A model generated the notes under the pieces. The model did not search any database and had not been told where the DNA came from. It saw nothing but the letters and a program-made list of their open reading frames with translations. From Tetrahymena elliotti 4EA (Eukaryota; Ciliophora; Oligohymenophorea; Hymenostomatida; Tetrahymenidae): DNA of 64,000 nt. Each line of letters opens with the position of its first letter. Position 1 is the first letter of the stretch. Of this stretch, positions 36,655 through 48,566 are shown in pieces. Both the position numbers and the translations under genes were made by a program. The stretch covers positions 62,001-126,000 of the forward strand of contig JH720335.1 of assembly GCA_000231825.2 (NCBI GenBank). Direction: 5' to 3'.

Positions 36655-37115
36655 CAACACTCATGCAGTACTGAGAATCAAAGGTAATTGCAGGAGAGAG
36701 CCTCAGATGTGGATATTGCTGAGCGTCCTCTAGCCAAATGAAACTAAATAATAAATATACTGCTATCATCCTTGAAGATATAAGAGAATGAATTGGCTAT
36801 ATTTGGCTACTGGCGATCTTGGGTCCACTCCCCCTACGGTTCTCTCCCTCTCAGCCTCCCAGGGTTCGGTTTTAGGACACGTTAAAGTCACGAAGAAATG
36901 AGAATCTCAGCCTAGCTAATCCAAGATGAGGAAAATCGTTAGAGATGCAAAGCTCGTTTTGCAGTGCAAACAAAACAGCCTCCTTTCTCTAACTGTCAAA
37001 TTCCTTAAATTTTGATTAATGCTACTGATTTTATAGTTTCTTCGTACCGAATCATTCCTGAGCAGTACCCAAGTACTCTTAGGAGGGGGGATGATAGTGA
37101 TCAACCCATCCATCC
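36655..37115. other. GC-richer island of unknown nature
   Basis: Around 460 bases whose base composition is clearly less AT-rich than any neighbouring intergenic DNA, with stretches such as GGTCCACTCCCCCTACGGTT and AGGAGGGGGGATGATAG. Neither strand gives a convincing protein in the ciliate code. Candidates are a non-coding RNA gene, a 5' exon or UTR of the gene at 37495, or a mobile-element remnant. Confidence 0.35.
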
Positions 37116-37494
37116 ATTATTTCTTATATTTAATCAACTCAAGCAATATATAAAGAACTTTATATATCATTAATGACTATAAGATTTTTAAAAAATCAAA
37201 ACAAGTTTTTCTATCAATGCATAAAAACAAACAAACAAACAAGCATACATACATACATCCATCCATCATACATATTTGAAAGACAATCAAAAGCAAACTT
37301 CTTAACTTACAATTGGAGCAAAAAAAACAAACAATTTAAGAAAAAATAAGCAAAAAGCCTACATACATTACAAGCATACAGAGTTAAAAACATAAAAGCT
37401 TAAATAAGATCAATCAAAAATAGCAATTAATTCTATGGTATCATTTTGTTTATTCAAAATTGTTTTAATATATAGATAAGTATCATCAAAAGAG

Positions 37495-37995
37495 ATGATG
37501 AATTTCGCTTAGCGTTTTAATGCTCAATATTACGAAGTTTCATTACTTACAGGCGAAATGACTGATGAATTATATTAGGGAATTTTACTTAGTACTTTAA
37601 AGGAAAATTACACAAAAGGTAGCTGTAATACTTTTGTTAAGAATGTGAGGGAATTATAGTAATAGAAAAAGAGAGCTCTCGCCTACAGATATGCTGTTGA
37701 GTAGGTTTATGGAAATATTGTCCGAAAGGATATTCTCAGACAATCTCTTGGCAACGTCATTCCCTAGTAGATTCTTTAAGTAGAGACAGATTAAGAAGGA
37801 TACAGTCGAGAGGCCTAACTAATCTAGTAGTAGTAGTAAATTTAAGGTGCCCTTTTCGCCGGTAGTAATTATGACTAGTAGAACCAAGGAATCTTCTCTA
37901 ACTTTCTTGCTAAGAACTCTCTAATGACTGACTTATCCTCATCTGTTATCTAACACATTTGCTTCAATCCTTAGTAGATTGATGCTTTAAACTGA
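37495..37995 (+). CDS. Unrecognised 166-residue protein with biased codon use
   Basis: Single exon, ATG ATG at 37495/37498, TGA 37993-37995. The sequence is helical and charged: LTGEMTDELYQGILLSTL, KRALAYRYAVEQVYGNIV, then a glutamine stretch near residues 115-125 and a Ser/Asn-rich end. No signal peptide, membrane segment or motif is apparent. It uses GCC, CTC, GTC, ATC and TCC more than neighbouring genes do, a mark of strongly expressed genes in Tetrahymena, similar to PDHB and TSR1 here. I do not recognise the family. Glutamines are written mostly as TAG/TAA, confirming the code. Confidence 0.65.
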
Positions 37996-39933
37996 TGAAC
38001 CGATTAATTTTGCCCAAATAAATCATATATAAATAAAAAATCATTAAAAAGAATAGAAATCCTTGAACTATATTAGAAACCATAATTATGCTGAATGAAA
38101 AGCACATTATTAAATTCTACCTCAAGATAAAATATCTTATGATGTTCAATATTAAATAGACATAACTAACCAACCAACCATATTATTGATAATAAAACTA
38201 ATTTACCCTTATTAACAAAAATAATTACTAACTGATAAATGAATGATTCTTTCATTCATGTTCTTCTTTGAAGCTACCTCTTATTTTAAGATTATATATA
38301 ATACAATTAATTTATTTATTCTATTTTCTATTAACACCATTCGTATTTTATTTTTATGTAGAATTTAATTTATATTCGTATATACTTATAAATATTTCAT
38401 TAATATATTTATTTTATTTTCTCTTGTTAAATTTATCATACTCGCATTTTCATTACAATTTCAACTTAGTTATTATGTGAAAACTCATATTACTATCACC
38501 ATTCTTTTAATACAAATATAAGATTTCAATTAAAAAATATTTTTATACACTTAATTTTTTATTTATTTATTTATGCTCTTACTAAAATTTTTAAATAAAA
38601 ATATTTAATTTATTTTTCTATTTTATGATATTTGTAGAGAGTTAGTAGATTTTATTATGTCGAAAGAAAAATTAACAATAAATTTAAAAATATTTTTCTC
38701 ATAATAAATGATATGAAGTTTATTATTAACAAAATTGAATAAGAAATACATTTTATCATAAAATTTAAAGCTACTTTGAGTTAATTTTCCTTAAATAAAT
38801 TATTTTTTTTATTTACATTAAAATATATAGACAATATAAATTAAAACTTTTATTTTTTATTGTATTTTTTTAAAAGAATCTTTTGAAGTATTTTTTTAGC
38901 AAATTGATGAATAGGTTAAGTAAAAATTAGAATTCTCAAACTTAAAAAAAATAATAAGTATTGATTTAAAAAATTTTAATAATTTCAACTTTTCATTATT
39001 GAAAATATTTTTTATTGATGCTTATGTATTTTTACTAGAAGGCTCTTCAAATGAGATAGGGATTATATTAAGACTAATAATCTTGATATGCTTGTTCTTA
39101 AATGAAATATAATCTAATTTACTATTAAAAACCTAAAATATTTTTTGAAATCTGTTGATTGAGAGAAGCATGTTAAGGAGGCCACTATATATAGATTAGC
39201 TGCTAAATAGCTAGCATAAAAGAAGTTTTAAGAATGATATCAAACAAATCCTAATATTAGACCTACTAAATACTTTTTGGTGGTAACTTTGACAAATAGA
39301 ATAGTTTTGAGGAATTATTAAAAATATAAAAGTAATTTTTATTTTTTTTAGCAAATAACTAAAAAAATAATGGCGATTATGATATAAATGTTGATTTTTA
39401 AAATAATTTTTGTGAATTTAAAAGTAATTGTTTTAACTTTTTCATATGTATTTAAAAATAGATAAGATAAAATTTAATTAAATAAATATTTAAAAATTTA
39501 ATTTACTAACATAAATGTACTAAAAAGTAAATTCTTTATGTTAATATTTAAAGTTTTATTTTAAAATGTTAAATTTAATTTAAGCTTCTCTAATTTAATT
39601 AATAATTTTAAAAAATAATAGAAAACAAAAACCAAACTTTTTACAAAAACATATTTGAAACTGAATATTTTAAAATTTTATGATTTTTATCTTATAACAA
39701 ATCCAATAAAATATTTCACTAAGCCTAACTTAAGCAAAAATAAAATTTTTATTTATAAAGAGAGAATATAAATTAAGTTCAATGCCTTTGTCTTGGTTGT
39801 ATGAAGAAAATTCCTTTAAGGAAAGATTATTACTGATCAATAAATAAGTGAATATATCCAAATATTAGTTAACTAATTTCATAGCTACATACATACCAAG
39901 AAAGTGAGCACCTATCCTTAAAAGTTTAAAAAA
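37996..39933. other. Convergent intergenic region, no gene seen
   Basis: About 1.9 kb between the unknown protein (+) and the Rab gene (-). A 70-codon hydrophobic ORF at 38268 is pure T-rich sequence. A short patch at 39140-39235 reads HVKEATIYRLAAKQLAQKKF before TGA and might be a gene scrap; support is too weak for a call. Confidence 0.5.
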
Positions 39934-40958
39934 TCAACAGCAACCTTCACTACTGCTTTTTTATTCAGTTACATTTTAGCCAGGTTTAAGACGTCTTCTT
40001 TCATTATCTTATTAAGTTTTAATATCACTAATTCTAATGAGGACATCTTAGGCCATGCTTTCAAAAGCTGAATCTATATTGTTTGAATTTTTAGCTGAAG
40101 TTTCAATGAACTTGATTTTCAATTAAGAAGCTGTTGTTTGTAAATAAGAAAATGAGGTTAGTAAAATCTTACAAGGCCAGTAAAATTAGTGTCAAAGTTC
40201 AACATTGAAAAAAGAAAGTTTACCTAATTGTTGACCTTCCTCAGTTGAAACTGTTCTTTTATCAGAGAGATCACTCTTGTTACCAATAAGTAATTTACAT
40301 ACATTTTCTTGAGCGTATCTATTTTAATAAAATTAATTCAGTTTAATGTTTTAATTTCATTCATGTTTTTTGGTCACTCAAAATTGTTAATTACTCAATT
40401 ATTTTTGAGTGATATTAATAAAAATAGTTAAGCAAATAAATAAATAAAGAAATTAACAAGCAAAGAGAAAAGTTTACTTTTCGATTTCAGTCATCCAAGT
40501 TTTAACATTTTCAAATGAAACTCTATCTGTGACATCATAAACAACAACTATACCATGGGCACCTCTAATTTTAATAAAATATTTTCAGCTTTTTTGATTT
40601 AATTTGTAACGCGTAATTCATACCTGTAGTAATTAGTTGTAATAGTTTTGAATCTATCTTAACCAGCAGTATCCCACTAATAAATAAAGAAATAATTTTA
40701 AAATGATGAAGACTGAAAGGAGAAATATTTATTACAATTTACAACTTGATTTATTTGCCTTGGAGATTGATTGTTTTAATTTTCTGTTTATTATGAATAA
40801 TGATGAAATTAAGATTAATAAATTTAAATTATTTTACGAAATCAACACCAATTGTATTATAAAAGTTTTATGTAAAAGTATTTTCAGCATATCTCATGAG
40901 CATGCAAGATTTACCAACACCTGAATTTCCAATCAAAACGAGTTTGAAAAGATGATCG
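39934..40958 (-). CDS. Rab-family small GTPase (first exon not found)
   Basis: Minus-strand exons: 40958-40838, 40783-40736, 40676-40624, 40564-40478, 40318-40224, 40130-39934; 199 residues plus a missing start. All guanine-nucleotide motifs are intact: GNSGVGKS (G1), YNTIGVDF (switch I), WDTAGQDRF (switch II), NKSD (G4) and ETSAK (G5). RabF-type segments are present ([26 protein letters not shown]). The C-terminus ends EGCC, a double geranylgeranylation signal, so the protein should cycle on and off membranes. Overall it is closest in pattern to Rab1/Rab8, acting in secretory or ciliary traffic; I cannot separate these. Exon 1 would supply Met and one or two bases before CGATCATC at 40958; an AG precedes that point, so a tiny upstream exon is expected. 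Confidence 0.9.
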
Positions 40959-42467
40959 CTAATATTTACATGATAGAAAATAAAATTATGATAAGAAAGA
41001 GAAATCTTTGATCTAATTTTAACTAAATTAATCTATCTATCAATCTACTGATCTTAAAAATGCTAAAAGAAAGATACAGTAAACAGCTTATTAGCGACAA
41101 ATTAAATTGCTTGAAATAAATGCTAATGAGCATAGACTAAATGAGAAAATAATTCTTTATTTACTATTCTTAACTTTGTTCCTAATATGGTGTATTATTC
41201 ATTTATTTTGTTGGGTATATTTACTCTCTTTATTATGTTTTTAAAGCTTTTAAGATCTAATTAGTTAATTAATCAATTTATTTGTTTTTTATAAATTATC
41301 AATTCTTCCATCAAACAAATTTACTATTAAACAAACAAAATTTCTTCATTCAATTCACTATTGCATTCAATATATAAAAGAGTTTTGATTGCTTGATTGA
41401 TTGATTCTATTTTATTAAATTATAAATTTTCTTTACTTTTTGAATGAAGTAAAATCACCACCAACTTAATCAATCGCATCACTCTTCTTTCTGATTGTTA
41501 TTTTCTTCTGTTTTTCTAAAGTGATAATAACTTTTACATTATATTCTATATTATTTTTAATGTTTATGAAATCGAATAATTCATTTTTTATGCAAACAAA
41601 AATTGGTTGGCATTTAATTTTAAGCCAATTTAAATATTATTAAAAAATAAATACTAACACATTCTATTCCATCTTAATTTAATTAATTATTTATTTTTTG
41701 CTGCTTATTGATAACCCAATCGTCTCCGATTTAAGATTTTTTCAAATTTATTTTCAGTAGTCATTTTCATCTTAGTATTATTAAAATAAAATTGTATATT
41801 CTAAAAAGTTCACATCATGAAATAAATAAATATATTTTTATCTTGTTTATTTTTTATTTCAGTCAAATAACTAATTACATTATTCTAAAAATAATTCAAA
41901 AAACAATCACAAAATTAAAATTTTTTTAATCAAATTTAATTAAAATAACTATTTTTTTGTGATTTTTTATCAATTTAATCTATTTTTTAAATTAATTTAA
42001 ATAAAATAATTTTAGTATTTTTTTATTCCATTAAATTATAATAAATTAATTTAAGACAAATTATCAAGATAATTGATTAGAAATTATTAAAATCTTAGAA
42101 AACATTTTTTTTTAAATAAAAAATGGAAGAATAAAATGAAATTTTTTAGAGAAAGTAGGAATAATTTGTCTTTTGTTAATTTTTAATGCAATGGTAAAGC
42201 TAAAATATTAATTTAATGTGAGGATAAAAAGTGTATGAATTAATTGAAAATGATTAAATTTTAATAATTGATTTTAGAAAGGACTGACTATATTGATTGT
42301 ACTGTGTGATTAATTAAATTAGCCAAAAAAATAGAAACAATTATCTAAAAGGAGAGCAAAAATTTATCAAGAATTAAATAAATAAATAATATTTCGTTAA
42401 ATATTTAATAAACTCAAATCAAAAAGATATAAAAAACAAATACTATTTTAAGCAAACAATTTTAAAG
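40959..42467. other. Divergent intergenic region; should contain the Rab first exon
   Basis: About 1.5 kb of AT-rich DNA between the 5' ends of the Rab (-) and HEATR3-like (+) genes. The Rab start exon is expected here but is too short to pick out. No other coding signal. Confidence 0.5.
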
Positions 42468-45319
42468 ATGAAGTCTATTAGAAAAAAATGGAAATAGGGC
42501 AAATTTTAGAAGATCTAAAACGTTTTCTAAAACAAAAATGAAAACATAGATGATTAGGATGAAGAAGAAGTCGAAGAAGATTAATAGTTAAGCTTATTGC
42601 AAAGATTGTAGAGCTAATAATCTAAAACTAAAGATATGGCTTTAATCACATTAGCTAACATTAGTCATGGCAGTCCTTAAGACATAATTAGTAATTCTAC
42701 ATTTAGAACAATTTATTTTTAAAATTTAATGTTAATTTGATTAAATTCTACTTGAATAATTAATGAATGTTTTTATTTAATAGATATTTGCATCGAATAA
42801 CCTATTTTGCTCTAACTCATTACCATTTTGGATGAATAATCACCTTTCACAGTTATACATGATTTGAATGCAATCACTAACTTATTAGGATTAGAATATT
42901 ACACCAAAGAATCTATGGGTTAATAGCTTAATATTTCCTCTTTCTTGTTAGAAAAAAGCTTATTAGTTAAATTAGAAAAGCTCATAATCACTGTAAAGAA
43001 TCACTTAGCTTTACAAACCATCTCTCATGATAATAAGCTATAAAGTTTGAAAATTCTACAAACAATTTATGAACTTTTAACTTGTTTGATTGAGAATGTT
43101 TAGGAAAGATACCTCAAGTTAGTTACAGAATCACCTCTCTCTTAAGGTAAAATTTATAAACTTTTGATAAAGCTTAATGCAGTCAAAATATGAAAAGACT
43201 AATCTGTCCCCCTTGTTAAGCTCTTTATCTATCTAAATTTAGCTTTTTGATAACATAGAGCAATAATCAAAATTATTTATCAGATTTATGTACAGGTGAT
43301 TGAGCCCACCAATTTTACTTTAAACTGCAAATAAACTCTTTTAAATTCTATGAAATATCTAATTATTATTTTGTTATAAAAAATCTAGTATTTATCAGAA
43401 CTGCCTTTGAAATCATAAGTTCAATTTAAGACTTTGATCTCTTAGCTATTATCTTGAGTTACATTTAGGTTCTTACTGAAGTTTCTGGCTAAATTTGCAT
43501 TTTAGTTATTGAAAACCACGAATTAATGGAAGTTTTTGCAAAGATACTTAGAAGCAATAATTTGAATGATTTAAAATTCAAATCTTAAGTAGTAAGCATT
43601 CTTTATAATGTACTTACAACTTGCGATGATAGACTTAACGAAGAATTCCAAGTTGTTTTAACAACCATGTGTGATTATATTGTACAAACTATGAGCATTA
43701 AAATATTTTAAGAAGTTTCAAATCTCTAATCAATTATGTCTAACAACATTTCAGGACTTCTTTCATAGATTAAAAATGACGAAAATTTAGATGAAAACGA
43801 AAACTAACCTGAAGGTAATTTAAATTTACTTCAATTATTTTATGGCAAATCCAATGATTAATTATTCTAATTACAGAAATAGTTTCTAATAAATCAAATC
43901 TTTTTAATATAATAACCATTTAAAATAATCAATAAGAGCAAAGTAAATGTAAAAACATTTATTTGAAAATTTATCGAATTAAATTATTCCATGCTAAAAA
44001 TTAATTTAGAATATAACTAAGAAAATTAAAGGTATAAATAATTCTAAAATAAGCTTAAATAGTATATTTAATTTCTAATTTCAAAGCAAGAATCTAAAAA
44101 AATTATCTTGGTTATAGATAAACTAATTTATTTATGAGTTTGTTTCATAAGATAATAAAAATTTGATCAATTTTTAACTGAATAAATTTATGTATTTAGG
44201 ATATATATAGATCATATTTTTTGCTATTTTTCTAAATTTTAAATTAAAATTTGAGATTTGCATTTTTATTAAATGCATTTTTTAAAAATAATAGAAGTTC
44301 AAGATAAGGAACTAGAAGATTAAAAGAGCAAAGAAGCTATTAGAATTTGGTTTAGTACAGCAGAAGCAATTGAAATTGTTATGGGTGTTTTAGTTAATTT
44401 ATTTGAAAAGGAAAGTGAAGAAGATGTTTTTGAAGATGAAGAAATGAACAGTGACTGTGATGATGAGGTAGAAGAATAAAAAGCAAATAATGGAAATGCT
44501 GTAGTCTAAATTAAATAAAATGGCAACGTTGAAAACCAAGTTAAGTAATTTATGATCAGCCAATTATTGAAACCTGTTTTCCTTGAAATGGTTGTTGAAA
44601 AAAGTTTAATTGTAAGCAAAGATGTTATCAATTTCTTTGATCAATATGGACAAACTGGACAAAGCATCCTTGCTCAAATTAATACTGTTATCAATTTCAG
44701 TTTGAGTATTCTTACCAACTGGATTTATAATTATTATACTTTCCTTAATAATGAATGGAATACTATTGTACTTCCTTAGGTCTGGGAAGATTTAAAACGC
44801 AAGTTGACTACCCTTTAAAACACAACTCACTTAAATTAAATTATTGTAGTCAATTTAAAGCTTTTCTTCTAAATCATTAAATAAAATTAGGATCTCTCTG
44901 CTTAAATTAATTGCTCTGAAATTTTATCTATTTCCAAAGATATATTCAATGTTGAGTACCAAGAATTGACTTTAGTTTATCTTGATTTAATTGCCTATCG
45001 TTTCCATCCTAAGTTTAAGATTTCTTAAGAAGAAAACAGCAATGCTTGCTTAGTTTTAAAAGATTTATTGAGTTCATAAGATCCTATGGTAGCATCTTAA
45101 GCTTTGAATACTTTATTTGATGTTTACTCAGAAGAAGACTATGATAATATTTTTGTTTAACATAATATGTTATAAATTCTTATTACTGGTAAAGACATAT
45201 TTTAATCTAAAATTAATGAATTCAAATAGACTCTTAACAAGAGTGATTATGATTTCATAAAAGAAACATTAGTTAACCTTAAAAGATTTATTAAATATAA
45301 ACAATAACACATTAAATGA
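42468..45319 (+). CDS. HEATR3: HEATR3/Syo1-like nuclear import adaptor for ribosomal proteins
   Basis: Exons 42468-42690, 42784-43146, 43389-43814, 44295-45319; 678 residues, matching HEATR3 (about 680). The N-terminus is basic (KSIRKKWKQGKFQK) then acidic (DQDEEEVEED), as in Syo1. Helical repeats run throughout, for example KDMALITLANISHG, LLQLITIL and QVVSILYNVLTTCDD. An acidic loop (44395-44475) lies mid-protein. The end, QALNALFDVYSEEDYDN to LVNLKRFIKYK, matches the characteristic HEATR3 C-terminus with its closing NL+RFI motif. The family escorts uL18 and uL5 for 5S RNP assembly. Introns 2 (242 nt) and 3 (480 nt) are long for this window; a 13-nt micro-exon in intron 2 (around 43281-43293) would also keep phase but is not preferred. 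Confidence 0.8.
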
Positions 45320-46006
45320 TTTGTATTTATCACTATATTCTATATTTTAATTTGGCTCATCTTCATTTTAGTATTTTAATTCCATTAAAGTTCTAATGTT
45401 AAAATAAATATTCTTTCTTTTCTTTTTTAAAACATTTAAAGCACAAATTTTTTTAATCTACAAACAAAAATCTCTTCAATCAAAAATGAAAAAGAAATTT
45501 AATCCTAATCTTACAAAACATATTTGTAAACTCAATTTTAGACTTCTTAAAAATTAATTTTACTTTAAATAAATACTTTTTTTTCAACAAATTCTTATTT
45601 TTATTAATGCTCAAATTAGAATTACTAACTAATTTCTAATCAAATTAATTTAAAATTGAATTTTGAAATTCTAAATAATAAGACTATTAATACTCAAGAA
45701 GTGAAGATCAAAGAGTACTCAAATTTCACATTGTTGAATAAACTCCTTTGCTTCTCCATCCACATCCAGAGTAAAATAAAATTCAGAAATCATATTAAAA
45801 ATACAAAAATGTCATAATCTTTATTTTTAAATTGAGAAAGTACAAATAAAAGCAACATTTTTTAATTTTTTTTGTTAATTCAGCAATAAAATTCAATATC
45901 ATTAAAAAAAACTTCATTAAAATTTTGATCAAATGAAAATACAAAAAGTAAAATTAGGAGTTATAATAAGAATTATCAAAACAATATTTAGAAAATAGAG
46001 ACTTTT
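45320..46006. other. Convergent intergenic region, no gene seen
   Basis: AT-rich spacer between the HEATR3-like (+) and the following minus-strand gene; nothing recognised. Confidence 0.6.
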
Positions 46007-47633
46007 TCAAGAAGGAACGTTATTTAATTTATTTTAATTTAGGGAAGACTTGATTCTATTAAATATATTTTTCATATCTCCCATTTACTTTTTATATTGA
46101 TTAGAAAAATTTTCCATTTCTTCAGAGGACATAACTTTTTTTAGCTCTTTATCTCCATCAGGATGTAAGAGGTTTCCTTGATTTTATTACTACTCTAAAT
46201 CCACTTATTCTAATTAAATAAAAAATGTTAAAATAATAAAAAAATAAAAAATCAAGAAATACTTTTTATCTCCCTCATCATTTTGTTGAATAATTTTTCA
46301 TAATTTTCATCGTTTTCTTGATTCCTTTAAAAAATAAATAAATACATTAATTCCATATTTTTTCAATTTTATTTACTAGAGTTTCTTTTTAAAATCTTGC
46401 TAATGTCTAGGAGACTGTGATTAGTACAGTATTTCAGAATCATTTTTTTTTTAATAGCTTCTATTGGTTTAAGTTATAGGCTAAATAAGATGAGACTATG
46501 AATTTTTCTAAATTAAAGAATAATTAGGGTGATAGCATCCAACAGGTGGATTCACTTATTAAGCTAAGTGAATGTTCTTGACACTATAATGCTATCTATT
46601 GCTTAATTAATGATTATCAACTTAATTTTTTGAGATATTTTTTTTCATCAAACTAGAATTAACTGAAAGCATATCATTAGTAGATACAGTTTTTTATTTT
46701 AGACCATACTACTTAATGCTATTCATCAAAGTAAAACTTTAAAACTGAAGGGGAGAAGAATCTTAATTGATTGACCTATCTACAGTATAGTCAGTGTTAT
46801 CAGTTTTTAAAACATCAGATATATTATAAGATTTATTATCAAGAATATTTAATCTAACGACAAATTAAGTGTATTTATCCTTGAATGATTCTATTTTTTA
46901 TCCAGTATTCTTTCTTTTAACAAAAAATGAATTCAAATTTCTACTAAATATAAATGAAACTTTTTATTTATTTTAACTCAAAAAAAAGTATTTTTTTACT
47001 TGTTACTGCTGCTCATATTCTATGATTCAGATTCTATACTGCTATTTTCAAATGTTTAACCAGAATAAGGTAGGATAGTATTCTTATTATGAGAAGTAGT
47101 CTTTGTTAGTTGTATATTACTTTAATGTTACCTTAACTTATGTTGAATATATCTTTCACTTTAATTTATGCCATTCTAATCCTAGTTATTTTTTAAATTA
47201 TTTATTATTGTTTAGTTGTTTGTCCATGATATGAATGATTTACTTTTAAAAGATTTCCTAATGAATCTCTTTCTTATAGAAATGGGCTAAAGGAGATATT
47301 CTATTGAGAAGATACGCTTTTATTATTTTTTAATTTGATAAATCTTCTGCTTTTTTATTAATTAAAGACATCTCCTGGGACATAATAATTGCTTAGCTTG
47401 TTTTAAACTTCAATGTTTGTGTTGCTTAGATTTTAAGAAGAAGAGTTAACAATATGCTTAGTTTATTGATGGCTATTTTAGATAGTAGGAAAGTAAAGTG
47501 AGGACTTATTTGTATCAATTGATGTTTCATTTGTATTAATTGCTCTAAAATCATGAGCTTTATTTCTTCCTTTAAGAAGAAACTCCTAAATGAGTCTTTT
47601 CTTATTTATGGGCTGTGAAATTTAAGCTGACAT
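46007..47633 (-). CDS. Unrecognised Q/N/S-rich protein
   Basis: Minus-strand exons: 47633-47244, 47175-47000, 46943-46377, 46324-46263, 46209-46007; 465 residues, introns 52-68 nt with exact phase, which is good evidence for a real gene. The start MSAQISQPINKKRLIQEFLL looks like an amphipathic helix. The middle is disordered with many N, S, Q and Y. The last ~95 residues are helical and charged (NDENYEKLFNKMMREIKK, then ELKKVMSSEEMENFSNQYKK), perhaps a coiled coil. No family is recognised. Codon use is AT-rich with glutamine mostly TAA/TAG, so expression is probably modest. Confidence 0.65.
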
Positions 47634-48566
47634 GAGAGAGTATATTGCTTTAAAAAGCTATTAATTATTGTTTTACAAACAATCTTTTTTTTAAATTAAA
47701 ATACAGACTTTTTTTTACTGATTAAGAAGAAATTGTAGAGTTGTTTTAAATTGTAACAAGAAGAGCAGCAATCTACTAATTCAAACCAGAAAATAAAAAA
47801 ATTTTGTCAAGCAAATAAATAAATAGAATTAATAACAAATTATTAGATTATTTTCTTAATATTTTGAAATGTAATAGGAAATTATTTAGTAATTGCTTAT
47901 ACTTAGTAGAAGATATTACAATTCTTATTTTTTTGTTAAAATAGATAGATACAATAAAATTAATGAAATCTAAATCAATCCTTTAAGACAGTATTAATTA
48001 AAAATATTGAGGAATTTTCTCTAGAATTTCTTGAATTTGATATGCAGGTTGGAAATTACCTAATTTTTAGAATAATGACTCACTTTAAAAGTAAAAAAGC
48101 GATGAATTTGAACGAAAGAAAATTAATTCAAAGTCGGCAAAAGAAAAAAAAAGTAAATAAAAAGAATAAAAGATATATAATTGTTTAATACATATTTAAA
48201 GTATCTTTTCTCTTCATTTTATTTATCATAAATAGATATAAATAAATAACTAATTAATTAAAAGGGTAAAGCATAATAGCAGTAGCAGCTGTAGTAGGAA
48301 CGTAGGTGGTGAATGCTCTCTTTATCTATTAAATAATAAAGCAAGCAAGCAAGCATGAGAAACAAACTGAATGAATATAAAGTTCTATTTTAATATAAAT
48401 AAGTAGAGAATAGAAGTATTGTCAAATATTTACATGCTTTAACTATACCAATGTAAGACTTCAATCAATCTTGACAAAGTAATAAAAAGAAAATATCAAT
48501 TTCATAAAAAATTAAAACAAAATATAAATAAAAAACGAAATAAATTAATCTCAGAACTAAAAAACA
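47634..48566. other. Divergent intergenic region, no gene seen
   Basis: Between the 5' ends of the unknown protein (-) and PDHB (+). Contains a GCAA microsatellite at about 48343-48357 next to a slightly GC-richer patch (48271-48320) with AGCAGTAGCAGCTGTAGTAG; no coding case can be made. Confidence 0.5.

Larger units (their letters stand above)
34883..37494. other. Long intergenic region with repeat and composition island
   Basis: 2.6 kb without a supportable gene. It contains CA/CAAA-type runs (35045-35075, 35607-35628, 36292-36322, 37224-37268), the tandem repeat at about 36 kb and a GC-richer stretch at 36655-37115, both listed separately. Confidence 0.5.

Noticed and set aside
36850..36870. 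tRNA B-box-like GGGTTCGG
   Set aside because: No matching A box, acceptor stem or cloverleaf could be built around it.
38268..38480. 70-codon hydrophobic ORF resembling a membrane peptide
   Set aside because: Extremely T-rich, no motif, no supporting context; expected by chance when TAA/TAG do not stop.
39140..39235. Short transposase-like peptide HVKEATIYRLAAKQL
   Set aside because: About 20 codons before a TGA with no flanking open frame or terminal repeats; too little to call.
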